Source: Thinopyrum elongatum
Taxonomy: Eukaryota; Streptophyta; Magnoliopsida; Poales; Poaceae
NCBI GenBank assembly: GCA_011799875.1
Contig: CM022298.1
Coordinates: 498,927,357-498,991,356 of the forward strand
DNA length: 64,000 nucleotides
Direction: 5' to 3'
Position 1 is the first letter of the stretch. Each line of letters starts with the position of its first letter. The position numbers were made by a program, and so were the translations under genes. Shown piece by piece: positions 22,171-34,276 of the stretch. The notes beneath the pieces were generated by a model. It searched no databases, was not told where the DNA came from, and saw nothing but the letters and a program-made list of their open reading frames with translations.

Positions 22171-22569
22171 TGAACTCCCTCAGATGGAGATGGAGTTGTT
22201 TCTTAGGTTTGCTTTTCTGTAATAAGTAGTTGGGTGAAGGTTTTGGCAAACGTTCAGCTCTGTAGCAGTTTAGTGCATGGTAGCCAGCTAACTTTAAAAA
22301 TGAATCCTCGTTGATCAGATTATGCCCCTGTTGTCCTATCGGTTTCATTGATGTAATGAAATTGGTAGTTGGAGGCTCCTTAAGTTGGAGAAAAGGAAAG
22401 AGAACGACTAGGGACAACTAGTCTGGAAAAATTTTATGGGTAAGCCAAATTTTCTCAAAAATCAAAATCAGCTTGCACAAATTTGGGCAAGTCAAATTTT
22501 CTCGGAATAGAAATCAACTTGCACCAATTTTGGTAAGTCGATTTTTTTTGGGAGCATTCGACCCTATGC
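22171..22569. other. Short intergenic stretch
   Basis: Contains a diverged duplication of an aagtcaaattttctc/aagtcgat motif (22440-22550) and no coding frame. The segment 22570-22574 (aacca) is the left target duplication of the following solo LTR. Confidence 0.4.
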
Positions 22570-22574
22570 AACCA

Positions 22575-24124
22575 TGATACGTCTCCAACGTATCTATAAT
22601 TTTTGATTGTTCCATGTTGTTATATTATCATTTTTGGATGTTTTACAATCATTTTATATCAACTTTATATCATTTTTTGGGACTAACCTATTGACATAGT
22701 GCCTAGTGCCAGTTGTTGTTTTCTGCTTGTTTTTTACATCGCAGGAAATCAATACCAAACGGAGTCCAAACGCAGCGAAACTTTTTGGAGATTTTTTTTG
22801 GACCAGAAGACATCCAGTGGGCCAAAGAAGTACCGAAGAGGGGGCCCGAGGTGAGCACAAGACACCGGGGCGCGCCTGGGCCCCCAGGCGCGCCCTGTGG
22901 GTTGTGCCCATCTCGGAGACCTCCCGCACCGCCTCTTTGCTCTATAAATACCCCAATATTCCAGAAACCCTAGGGGAGTCGACGAAAATCAATTCCAGCC
23001 GCCGCAAGTTCCAGAAACCACAGATCCAATCTAGACACCATCACGGAGGGGTTCATCATCCTCATTGGTGCCTCTCCGATGATGCGTGAGTAGTTCATTG
23101 TAGACCTACGGGTCCGTAGTTAGTAGCTAGATGGCTTTCTCTCTCTCGTTTGATTCTCAATACAATGGTCTCTTGGAGATCTATTTGATGTAACTCTTTT
23201 TGCGGTGTGTTTGTTGGGATTCGATGAACTTTGAGTTTATGATCAGATCTATGTTTTTATCCATGAAATTTATTTGAGTCTTCTTTGATCTCTCATATGC
23301 ATGATTGCTTATAGCCTCGTATTTCTTCTCCGATATTTGGGTTTTGTTTGGCCAACTTGATCTATTTATCTTGCAATGGGAAGAGGTGCTTTGTGATGGG
23401 TTCGATCTTACGGTGCTTGATCCCAGTGGCAGAAGGGGAAATGACACGTATGTATCGTTGCTATTAAGGATAACAAGATGGGGTTTATTTCTACATAAAT
23501 AGATCTTGTCTACATCATGTCATCGTTCTTATTGCATTACTCCGTTTTTCCATGAACTTAATACAATAGATGCATGCTGGATAGCGGTCGATGTGTGGAG
23601 AAATAGTAGTAGATGCAGGCAGGAGTCGGTCTACTAATCTTGGACGTGATGCCTATATAATGATCATTGCCTGGATATCGTCATGATTATTTGAAGTTCT
23701 ATCAATTGCCCAACAGTAATTTGTTTACCCACCGTTTGCTAGCCCCCGGGTCTCTTCTTTAATATATTTGCCTTTGCGGTCTATTTTTATTTGCTTTTAT
23801 TTTCATATCTATTAATCCAAAAATAAAAAAATATCTTGCTGCAATTTTTACTTATTTATTTTATCTCGCATTCCCGTGAGATCTATTTATCCAATCTACT
23901 ACAATTTCACCTATCCTTTTACCCGTGAGGGATTGACAACCCCTCTCTTACGTCGGGTTGCAAGTATTTGTTCTTTGTGTGCAGGAGCTGTTTACGTGGT
24001 GTTGCGTGGTTCTCCTACTGGTTCGATAACCTTGGTCTCATCACTGAGGGAAATACCTACCGTTGATGTGCTGCATGATCCCTTCCTCTTTAGGGAAATA
24101 CCGACGTAGTTCAAGCAAACATCA
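22575..24124 (+). mobile_element. Solo LTR of a large gypsy-type element, copy 1
   Basis: Starts TGATACGTCTCCAACGTATC and ends CATCA. The 5-bp target duplication AACCA lies at 22570-22574 and 24125-24129. It is 1550 bp and collinear for most of its length with the solo LTR at 31865-33449, sharing landmarks such as gatgcatgctggatagcggt and gaagggattgacaacccctt-like segments. The opening sequence is one I associate with the Athila-type family called Sabrina; that name was not verified. No internal region, primer site or polypurine tract is present, so the element was lost by LTR-LTR recombination. Confidence 0.85.
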
Positions 24125-24129
24125 AACCA

Positions 24130-24352
24130 CAAAACAAAGACCACCAGATACTTGGGCTTGGTTTGAAACATACTAAAAAATGACTGAGGTAAGACATAAG
24201 ACAAAAATGAATATAAATGAACAAATAAAAAATAAAAATGAGGTTTTCTAAGAAATAATGAATTTAGATTTTTTGTTGGTCATGTTTTTTTTTCTTTGAC
24301 AAGAGGACGCACCTACGTACTAGACAGCGGCGACCAACCAGAGTGGTGCATG
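24130..24352. other. AT-rich flank, left remnant of a tandem repeat array
   Basis: The segment 24244-24268 (ttttctaagaaataatgaat, ttag) matches units of the AT-rich array at 45660-46560. The composite copia element therefore inserted at the edge of that array. Confidence 0.55.
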
Positions 24353-24357
24353 CTTCA

Positions 24358-24562
24358 TGAACGCGGAGGTGCCGTACGTTCGGTACTCGATCGGTTGGAT
24401 CGCGAAGAAGTTCGACTACATCAACCGCGTTACTAAACGCTTCCTCTTAGGGTCTACGAGGGTACGTAGACACACTCTCCCCTCTCGTTGCTATGCATCT
24501 CCTTGATAAATCTTGCGTGTGCGTAGATTTTTTTTTTGTTTTCCATGCAACGTTTCCCAACA
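24358..24562 (+). repeat. Remnant 5' LTR (last 205 bp)
   Basis: Matches 45208-45411 with about seven differences. It begins TGAACGCGG directly after the CTTCA target duplication. A full LTR would begin TGAAGGAAATATG, and in the 3' LTR TGAACGCGG starts 1540 bp in. A deletion between the two TGAA tetramers explains the remnant. It ends CCCAACA next to the primer site. Confidence 0.85.
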
Positions 24563-24580
24563 GTGGCATCCGAGCCAGGT
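24563..24580 (+). other. Primer-binding site of the composite copia element
   Basis: gtggcatccgagccaggt directly follows the LTR end. It corresponds to the initiator-methionine tRNA site (usual TGGTATCAGAGC) with several substitutions, as is common in this group. Confidence 0.75.
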
Positions 24581-25832
24581 CTATGCGTAGATGATATGCA
24601 CGAGTAGAACACAAAGAGTTGTGTGCGGTGATAGTCATACTACTTACCACCAACGTCTTATTTTGATTCGGCGGTATTGTGGGATGAAGCGGCCCGGACC
24701 AACCTTACATGTCCACGTACATGAGACCGGTTCCACCGACAGATATGCAACTTGTTTTGCATAAAGGTGGCTGGCGGGTGTCTGTTTCTCCTACTTTAGT
24801 TGAATCGAATTTGACTACGGCTGGTCCTTGAAGAAGGTTAAAACAACAAACTTGATAAATCACCGTTGTGGTTTTTGCGTAGATAAGAACGGTTCTTGCA
24901 AGAAGCCCGTAGCAGCCACGTAAAACTTGCAACAACAAAGTAGAGGACGTCTAACTTGTTTTTGTAGGGCATGTTGTGATGTGATATGGTCAAGATATGA
25001 TGTGATATATGTTGATGTATGAGATGATCATGTTTTGTAATAAGTTCACGACTTGCATGTCGAGTACGACAACTGGCAGGAGCCTTTGGGTTGTCTTTAA
25101 TTATTGTATGACATGCGTGTCAATCACTACGCGCCATGTCATTGCTTTACTTTATCGCTATGCGTTAGCAATTGTTGTAGAAGCAATAGTTGGCGAGACG
25201 ACCCCGACGCAATAATGGAGATCAAGGTGTCATGCCGGTGACGATGGAGATCATGACGATGCTTTGGAGATGGAGCTCAAAAGCACAAGATGATGATGGC
25301 CATATCATGTCACATATTTTGATTGCATGTGATGTTTATCCTTTATGCATCTTATTTTGCTTAGAATGATGGTAGCATTATAAGATGATCTCTTCACTAA
25401 ATTTCAAGATAAAATCATTCTCCCCGAGTATGCACCGTTGCTAAAGTTCGTCGTTTCGAAGCACCTCGTGATGATCGGGTGTGATAGACTCTACGTTCAC
25501 ATACAACGGGTGTAAGCTAGTTTTGCACAAGCAGAATACTTGGGTTAAACTTGATGGGCCTAGCATGTACAGACATGATCTCGGAACACTGGAGACCGAA
25601 AGGTTAAACGTGGGTCATATAGTAGATATGATCAACATAGATATGTTCACCATTGATGACTACCCCCTCTCACGTGATGATCGGACATGGGTTAGTTGAT
25701 TTGGATCATGTATCACTTAGATAACTTGAGGGATGTTAATTTAAGTGGGAGTTCATTAGTAATTTGATTAATTGAACTTAATTTACCATGAACTTAGTCT
25801 TAATAATTTTTGCATATCTATGTTGTAGATCA

Positions 25833-28587
25833 ATGGCCCGTGCTACCGTTCCCCTGAATTTTAATGCGTTCCTAGAGAAAGCTAAGTTGAAAGATGATGG
25901 TAGCAACTACACGGACTAGATCCGTAACTTGAGGATTATCCTCATTGTTGCACAGAAGAATTATGTCCTTGATGCACCGCTAGGTGACAGAGCTGCTGCA
26001 GGAGCTACTGCAGATGTTATGAACGTCTGGCAGGCTCGATCTGATGACTACTCAATAGTTCAGTGTGCCATGCTTTACGGCTTAGAACCGGGACTTCAAA
26101 GACGTTTTGAACGCCACGGAGCATATGAGATGTTCCAAGAGCTGAAATCGATATTTTAAGCTAATGCCCGGGTTGAGAGATATGAAGTCTCTAACAAGTT
26201 CTATAGCTGCAAGATGGAGGAGAATATTTTTGTCAGTGAACACATACTCAAAATGTCTGGGTATCATAACCACTTGACTCAGCTGGGAATTAATCTTCCA
26301 GTTGAGAGTGTTATTGATAGAGTTCTTCAGTAACTGCCACCAAGCTACAAAGGCTTCGTGATGAACTATAATATGCAAGGGATGGCGAAAACAATTCCCG
26401 AGTTCTTCGCAATGCTTAAGGCCGCGGAGGTAGAAATCAAGAAGGAGCATCAAGTGTTGATGGTTAACAAGACCACTAGTTTCAAGAAAAAGGGCAAGGG
26501 AAAGAAAGGGAACTTCAAAAAGAATGGCAAGCAAGTTGCCGCTCTCGTGAAGAAGCCCAAAGCTGGACCCAAGCCTGAAACTGAGTGCTTCTACTGCAAA
26601 GGGAATGGTCACTGGAAGCAGAACTGCCCCAAATACTTGGCGGATAAGAAGGATGGCCAAGTGAACAAAGGTATATTTGATATACATGTTATTGATGTGT
26701 TCCTTACTAATGCTCATAGTAGCGCCTGGGTATTTGATACTGGTTCGGTTGCTCATATTTGCAACTCGAAACAGGAGCTACGGAATAAACAAAGATTGGC
26801 TAATGACGAGGTGACGATGCGCGTCGGGAATGGTTCCAAGGTCGATGTGATCGTCATCGGCACGCTACCTCTACATCTACCTTCGGGATTAGTTTTAGAC
26901 CTCAATAATTATTATTTGGTGCCAGCGTTGAGCATGAACATTATATCTGGATCTTGTTTATTGCGAGACGGTTATTCATTTAAGTCAGAGAATAATGGTT
27001 GTTCTATTTATATGAATAATATTTTTATGGTCATGCACCTTTGATGAATGGTCTATTCTTGTTGAATCTCGATCGTAGTGATACACATATTCATAATATT
27101 GATGCCAAAAGATGCAAAGTTGATAATGATAGTGCAACATACTTGTGGCACTGCCGTTTAGGTCATATTGGTGTAAAGCGCATGTAGAAACTCCATACGG
27201 ATGGACTTTTGGAATCACTTGATTATGAATCATTTGATACTTGCGAACCATGCCTCATGGGTAAGATGACTAAAACTCCGTTCTCCGGAACAATGGAGCG
27301 AGCTAATGACTTATTGGAAATAATACATACCGATGTATGCGGTCCAATGAGTGTTGAGGCATGCAGCGGGTATCATTAGTTTCTAACCTTTACAGATGAT
27401 TTGAGTAGGGATGGGTATATCTACTTAATGAGATACAAATCTGAAACATTTGAAAAGTTCAAAGAATTTCAGAGTGAAATAGAGAATCATCGTAACAAGA
27501 AAATAAAGTTTCTACGATCTGATCGTGGAGGTGTATATTTGAGTTACGAGTTTGGCCTTCATTTAAAACAATGTGGAATTGTTTCACAACTCACGCCACC
27601 TGGAACACCACAACGTAATGGTGTGTCTGAACGTTGTAACCATACTTTATTAGATATGGTGCGTTCTATGATGTCTCTTACCGATTTGCCTTTATCATTT
27701 TGGGGTTATGCATTAGAGACAGCCGCATTCACGTTAAATAGGGCACCATCTAAATCCGTTGAGACGACACCATATGAACTATGGTTTGGCAAGAAACCTA
27801 AGTTGTCGTTTCTTAAAGTTTGGGGATGCGACGCTTATGTCAAAAGGCTTCGGCCTTATAAGCTCGAACCCAAATCGAAGAAGTGCGTCTTCATAGGATA
27901 CCCTAAGGAAACTATTGGGTACACCTTCTACCACAGATCCGACGGCAAGATCTTTGTTGCCAAGAATGGGTCCTTTTTAGAGGAGTTTCTCTCGAAAGAA
28001 GTGAGTGGGAGGAAAGTAGAACTTGATGAGGTAATTGTACCTTCTCTCGAATTGGAAAGTAGCACATCAGAGAAAACCGTTCCCGTGATGCCTACACCAA
28101 CTAGAGAGGAAGCTAATGATGATGATCATGAAACTTCGGATCAAGTTACTACTGAACCTCGTAGGTCGACCAGAACACGTTCCGCACCAGAGTGGTATGG
28201 TAATCCTGTCCTGGAAGTCATGTTGTTAGACAACGGCGAACCTACGAACTATGAAGAAGCTATGATGAGCCCAGATTCCGACAAATGGCTTGAGGCCATG
28301 AAATCTGAGATAGGATCCATGTATGAGAACAAAGTATGGACTTTGGTGGACTTGCCCGATGATCGGTAGGCCATTGAAAATAAATGGATCTTCAAGAGGA
28401 AGACGGATGATGATGGTAAAATCACTGTCTATAAAGCTCGACTTGTCGCGAAAGGTTTTCGACAAGTTCAAGGAGTTGACTACGATGAGACTTTATCACC
28501 CGTAGCGATGCTTAAGTCTGTCCGAATCATGTTAGCAATTGTTGCATTTTATGATTATGAAATCTGGCAAATGGACGTCAAAACTGG
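25833..28587 (+). pseudogene. Composite copia, gag-pol copy 1 (ends in RT)
   Basis: Starts at MARATVPLNF (25833) and carries, in order, the gag domain, a zinc knuckle CFYCKGNGHWKQNC (about 26587-26628), the protease motif FDTGS, the GAG-pre-integrase region, an integrase core (SDRGG, TPQRNGVSER) and the first part of RT, ending after WQMDVKT at 28587. It is dead: in-frame stops at 25917, 26157, 26331, 27185, 27377 and 28367, and a one-base deletion near 27025. The rest of RT and the RNase H are absent because copy 2 begins at the junction. Confidence 0.85.
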
Positions 28588-29327
28588 TAGGAGCCTTAGG
28601 GTTGTCTCTTTATTGTATGAAATGCAAGCACCATGTAATTGCTTTACTTTATCGCTATGCATTAGCAATAGTTGTAGAAGAAATAGTTGGCGAGATGACC
28701 CCGACGCAACGATGGAGATCAAGGTGTCGAGCCGGTGATGATGGAGATCATGATGATGCTTTGGAGATGGAGATCAAAAGCAGAAGATGATGATGGCCAT
28801 ATCATGTCATATATTTTGATTGCATGTGATGTTTATCCTTTATGCATCTTATTTTGCTTAGAACGGCGGTAGCATTATAAGATGATCCCTTCACTAAATT
28901 TCAAGATAAAAGTGTTCTCCCCGAGTATGCACCGTTGCTAAAGTTCGTCGTTTCGAAGCACCTCGTGATGATCGGGTGTGATAGACTCTACGTTCGCATA
29001 CAACGGGTGTAAGCCAGTTTTACACAAGCAGAATACTTGGGTTAAACTTGACGAGCCTAGCATGTACAGACATGGTCTCGGAACACTGGAGACCGAAAGG
29101 TCGAACATGAGTCATATAGTAGATATGAGCAACATAGAGATGTTCACCATTGATGACTACCCCATCTCACGTGATGATCGGACATGGGTTAGTTGATTTG
29201 GATCATGTATCACTTAGATAACTTGAGGGATGTTTATTTAAGTGGGATTTTATTAGTAATTTGATTAATTGAACTTAATTTATCATGAACTTAGTCTTAT
29301 AGTTTTGCATATCTATGTTGTAGATCA
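28588..29327 (+). other. Second copy of the copia 5' leader
   Basis: Collinear with 25077-25832 (leader between primer site and gag), starting at taggagcc. Both contain the shared block gactctacgttc, acaacgggtgtaagc, tcacgtgatgatcggacatg. Its position directly after RT coding sequence reveals the tandem duplication. Confidence 0.85.
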
Positions 29328-31864
29328 ATGGCCCGAGCTACCGTTCCCCTGAATTTTAATGCGTTCCTAGAGAAAGCTAAGTTGAAAGATGATGGTAGCA
29401 ACTACATGGACTGGGTCCGTAACTTGAGGATTATCCTCATTGCTGCACAGAAGAATTATGTCCTTGATGCACCGCTAGGTGACAGACCTGCTGCAGGAGC
29501 TTATGCAGATGTTATGAACGTTTGGCAAGCTCGATCTGATGACTACTCAATAGTTCAGTGTGCCATGTTTTACGGCTTAGAACCGAGACTTCAAAGACGT
29601 TTTGAACGTCATGTAGCATATGAGATGTTCCAAGAGTTGAAGTTAATATTTCAAGCAAATGCCCGGGTTGAGAGATATGAAGTCTCCAACAAGTTCTATA
29701 GCTGCAAGATGGAGGAGAACAGTTCTGTCAGTGAACACATACTCAAAATATCTGGGTATCATAACCATTTGACTCAGCTGGGAGTTGATCTTCCAGTTGA
29801 TAGTGTTATTGACAGAGTTCTTCAATCACTGCCACCAAGCTACAAAGGCTTCGTGATGAGCTATAATATGCAAGTGATGAATAAAACGATTCCTGAGCTC
29901 TTCGCAATGCTTAAAGCCGCGGAGGTAGAAATCAAGAAGGAGCATCAAGTGTTGATGGTTAACAAGACCACTAGTTTCAAGAAAAAGGGCAAGGGAAAGA
30001 AAGGGAACTTCAAGAAGAATGGCAAGCAATTTGCCACTCCCGGGAAGAAGCCCAAAGCTAGACCCAAGCCTGAAACTGAGTGCTTCTACTGCAAAGGGGA
30101 TGGTCACTGGAAGCGGAACTGCTTCAAGTATTTGGCGGATAAGAAGGATGGCAAAGTGAACAAAGGTATATTTGATATACATGTTATTGATATGTTCCTT
30201 ACTAATGCTCGTAGTAACGCCTGGGTATTTGATACTGGTTCGGTTGCTCATATTTGTAACTCAAAACACGAGCTGCGGAATAAGCGAAGATTGGCTAAGG
30301 ACGAGGTGACGATGCGCCTCGGGAATGGTTCCAAGGTCAATGTGATCGCCGTCAGCACGCTACCTCTACATCTACCTTCGGGGTTAGTTTTAGACCTCAA
30401 TAATTGTTATTTGGTGCCCGCGTTGAGCATGAACATTATATCTGGATCTTGTTTATTGCGAGACGATTATTCATTTAAGTCAGGGAATAATGGTTATTCT
30501 ATTTATATGAATAATATCTTTTATGGTCATGCACCCTTGATGAATGGTCTATTCTTGTTGAATCTCGATCGTAGTGATACACATATTCATAATATTGATG
30601 CCAAAAGATGCAAAGTTGATAATGATAGTGCAACATATTTGTGGCACTGCCGTTTAGGTCATATTGGTGTAGAACGCATGAAGAAACTCCATACAGATGG
30701 ACTTTTGGAATCACTTGATTATGAATCATTTGATACTTGTGAACCATGCCTCATGGGCAAGATGACTAAAACTCCGTTCTCCGGAACAATGGAGCGAGCT
30801 AATGACTTATTGGAAATAATACATACCGATGTATGCGGTCCGATGAGTGTTGAAGCACGCGGTGGGTATCATTATTTTTTGACCTTCACAGATGATTTGA
30901 GTAGGTATGGGTATATCTACTTGATGAAACACAAGTCTGAAACATTTGAAAAGTTCAAAGAATTTCAGAGTGAAGTGGAGAATCATCGTAACAAGAAAAT
31001 AAAGTTGCTACGATCTGATCGCGGAGGCGAATATTTGAGTTATGAGTTTGGCCTTCATTTAAAACAATGTGGAATTGTTTCAGAACTCACGCCACCTGGA
31101 ACACCACAGAGAAATGGTGTGTCCGAACGTCGTAACCGTACTTTATTAGATATGGTGCATTCTATGATGTCTCTTACTGATTACCACTATTGTTTTGGGG
31201 TTATGCATTAGAGACACCCGCATTCACGTTAAATAGGGCACCGTCTAAATCTGTTGAGACGATACCGTATGAACTGTGGTTTGGCAAGAAACCTAAGCTG
31301 TCGTTTCTTAAAGTTTGGGGATGCGATGCTTATGTCAAAAGGCTTCAGCCTGATAAGCTCGAACCTAAATCGGAGAAGTGCGTCTTCATAGGATACCCTA
31401 AAGATACTATTGGGTATACCTTCTACCATAGATCCGAAGGCAAGATCTTTGTTGCTAAGAATGGGTCCTTTCTAGAGAAGGAGTTTCTCTCGAAAGAAGT
31501 GAGTGGGAGGAAAGTAGAACTTGATGAGGTAATTGTACCTTCTCTCGAATTGGAAAGTAGCACATCATAGAAAACCGTTCCCGTGATGTCTACACCAACT
31601 AGAGAGGAAGCAAATGATGGTGATCATGAAACTTCAGATCAAGTTACTACTGAACTTCGTAGGTCGACCAGAGCACGATCCGCACCAGAGTGGTACGGTA
31701 ATCCTGTCCTAGAAGTTATGTTATTAGACCATGGCGAACCTATGAACTATGAAGAGGCTATGATGAGCCCAGATTCCGGCAGATGGCTTGAGGCCATGAA
31801 ATCTGAGATAGGATCCATGTATGAGAACAAAGTGTGGACGTTGGTGGACTTGCCTGATGATCGG
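29328..31864 (+). pseudogene. Composite copia, gag-pol copy 2, gag to linker before RT
   Basis: The first 627 codons are open: gag, zinc knuckle CFYCKGDGHWKRNC, protease FDTGS, GAG-pre-integrase with H-x-CRLGHIG, and integrase with HTDVCGPM, SDRGGEYLS and RRNRTLLDMV. A frameshift near 31185 and an in-frame TAG at 31568-31570 follow. The solo LTR at 31865 splits the frame right after LVDLPDD. It aligns with copy 1 at about 94% (33 differences by hand over the first 515 bp). Confidence 0.85.
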
Positions 31865-33449
31865 TGATACGTATCTATAATTTTTTATTGTTCCATGCTA
31901 TTATATTATCTGTTTTGGATGTTTTATATGCATTAATATGTTATTTTATATTATTTTTGGGACTAACCTATTAACCTAGAGCCCAGTGCCAGTTTCTATT
32001 TTTTCCTTGTTTTTAAGCCTCGCAGAAAAGGAATACCAAATGGAATAAAACTTCACGATGATTTTTCTTGGATCAGAAGACACCCAGGGGACTTGGAGTC
32101 CAAGTCAGAAGAGCCATGAGGAGGCGACAAGGGTGGAGGGCGCGCCCTAGGGGGGAGGCACGCCCCCTGCCTTGTGGGCCCCTCGGGACTCCTCTGACCT
32201 AGCCCTTCCTCCTATATATTCACATATATTCCAGAACTACCAGAGGCATCTACGAAAACACTTTTCCACCGCCGCAACCTTCTGTTCCCATGAGATCCCA
32301 TCTTGGGGCCTTTTCCGGCATCCCGCCGAAGGGGGAATCGATCGCGGAGGGCTTCTACATCAACTCCATTGCCCTTCCGATGATGCGTGAGTAGTTTACC
32401 TCAGACCTACGGGTCCATAGCTAGTAGCTAGATGGCTTCTTCTCTCTCTTTGATTCTCAATACAATGTTCTCCTTGATGTTCTTGGAGATCTATCCGATG
32501 TAATCTTCTTTTGCGGTGTGTTTGTCGAGATCCGATGAATTATGGATTTATGATCAGCTTATCTATGAATATTATTTGAATCTTCTATGAATTCTTTTAT
32601 GCATGATTTAATATCTTTGTATTTCTCTTCGAATTATCGGTTTGGTTTGGCCAACTAGATTGGTTTTTCTTGCAATGGGAGAGGTGCTTAGCTTTGGGTT
32701 CAATTTTGCGTGATTTCACCCAGTGACAAAGTAGGGGTAGCGAGACATGTATTGCATTGTTGCCATCGAGGATAAAAAGATGGGGTTTTCATCATATTGC
32801 TTGAGTTAATTCCTCTACATCATGTCATCTTACTTAAGGCGTTACTCCGTTCTTTATGAACTTAATACTCTAGATGCATGCTGGATAGCGGTCGATGCGT
32901 GCAGTAATAGTAGTAGATGCAGGTAGGAGTCGGTCTACTTGACATGGACGTGATGCCTATATGCATAATCGTTGCCTTGGATATCGTCATAACTTTGTGC
33001 TTTTCTATCAATTGCTCGATAGTAATTTGTTCACCCACCGTATTATTTGCCTTCATGAGAGAGGCCTCTAGTGAAACCTATGGCCCCCGGGTCTATTTTC
33101 CATCATAATACTTTCCGATCTACTATTTTCCATCATATTACTTTCCGATCTACTATTTTGCAATCTTTTATTTTCAGATCTATATACCAAAAAACAAAAA
33201 ATATATTTTATCTTTTGTTTATCTATCTCTATCAGATCTCACTTTTGCAATTGACCGTGAAGGGATTGACAACCCCTTTATCGCGTTGGGTGCAAGTGTT
33301 TGATTATTTGTGCAGGTGTTGGTGATTTGTGCGTTCTTCTCCTACTGGATTGATACCTTGGTTCTTAACTGGGGGAAATACTTACCTCTACTGTGCTGCA
33401 TCACCCTTTCCTCTTCAAGGGAAAACCAACGCAAGCTCAAGAAGTAGCA
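31865..33449 (+). mobile_element. Solo LTR of a large gypsy-type element, copy 2, nested in copia pol
   Basis: Starts TGATACGTATCTATAA and ends GAAGTAGCA, 1585 bp, with the target duplication ATCGG at 31860-31864 and 33450-33454. Joining the flanks restores the copia reading frame across the split. Same family as 22575-24124. It contains a promoter-like tcctatatattcacat stretch near 32210. No internal domain remains. Confidence 0.9.
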
Positions 33450-33454
33450 ATCGG

Positions 33455-34276
33455 CAAGCCATAGAGAATAAATGGATCTTCAAGAAGAAGACTGACGCTG
33501 ATGGTAATGTTACTGTCTACAAAGCTCGACTGGTCGCAAAAGGTTTTCGACAAGTTCAAGGGGTTGACTATGATGAGACTTTCTCACCCGTAGCGATGCT
33601 TAAGTCTGTCTGAATCATGTTAGCAATTGCCGCATTTTATGATTATGAAATCTGGCAAATGGACGTCAAAACTGCATTCCTTAATGGATTTCTTAAAGAA
33701 GAGTTGTATATGATGCAACCAGAAGGTTTTGTCGATCCTAAAGGTGCTAACAAAATGTGCAAGCTCCAGCGATCCATCTATGGACTGGTGCAAGTATCTC
33801 GGAGTTGGAATATACGCTTTGATGAGGTAATCAAAGCATATGGTTTTATACAGACTTACGGTGAAGCCTGTATTTACAAGAAAGTGAGTGGGAGCTCTGT
33901 AGCATTTCTGATATTATATGTGGATGACATATTGTTGATTGGAAATGATATAGAATTTCTGGATAGCATAAAAGGATACTTGAATAATAATTTTCAATGA
34001 AAGTCCTCGGTGAAGCTGCTTATATATTGGGCATCAAGATCTATAGGGATAGATCGAGACGCTTGATAGGACTTTCACAAAGCACATACCTTGAACAAAT
34101 TTTGAAGAAGTTCAAAATGGATCAGTCAAAGAAAGGGTTCTTGCTTGTGCTACAAGGTGTGAAATTGAGTCAGACTCAAAGCCCGACCACTGCAGAAGAT
34201 AGAGAGAGAATGAAAGTCATTCCCTATGCCCCAGCCATAGGTTCTATCATGTATCCTATGTTGTGTACCAGACCTG
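33455..34276 (+). pseudogene. Composite copia copy 2, reverse transcriptase part
   Basis: Resumes the copia frame after the solo LTR: AIENKWIFKKKTDADG, YKARLVAKGFRQVQGVDYDE, then WQMDVKTAFLNG and the polymerase motif LYVDDILLIGN near 33919. A TGA replaces an Arg codon at 33611-33613, and a frameshift near 33991-34001 shifts the frame. The catalytic YVDD is retained. It is interrupted at 34276 by the next copia element, whose target duplication ACCTG (34272-34276) is duplicated at 43007-43011. Confidence 0.9.
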
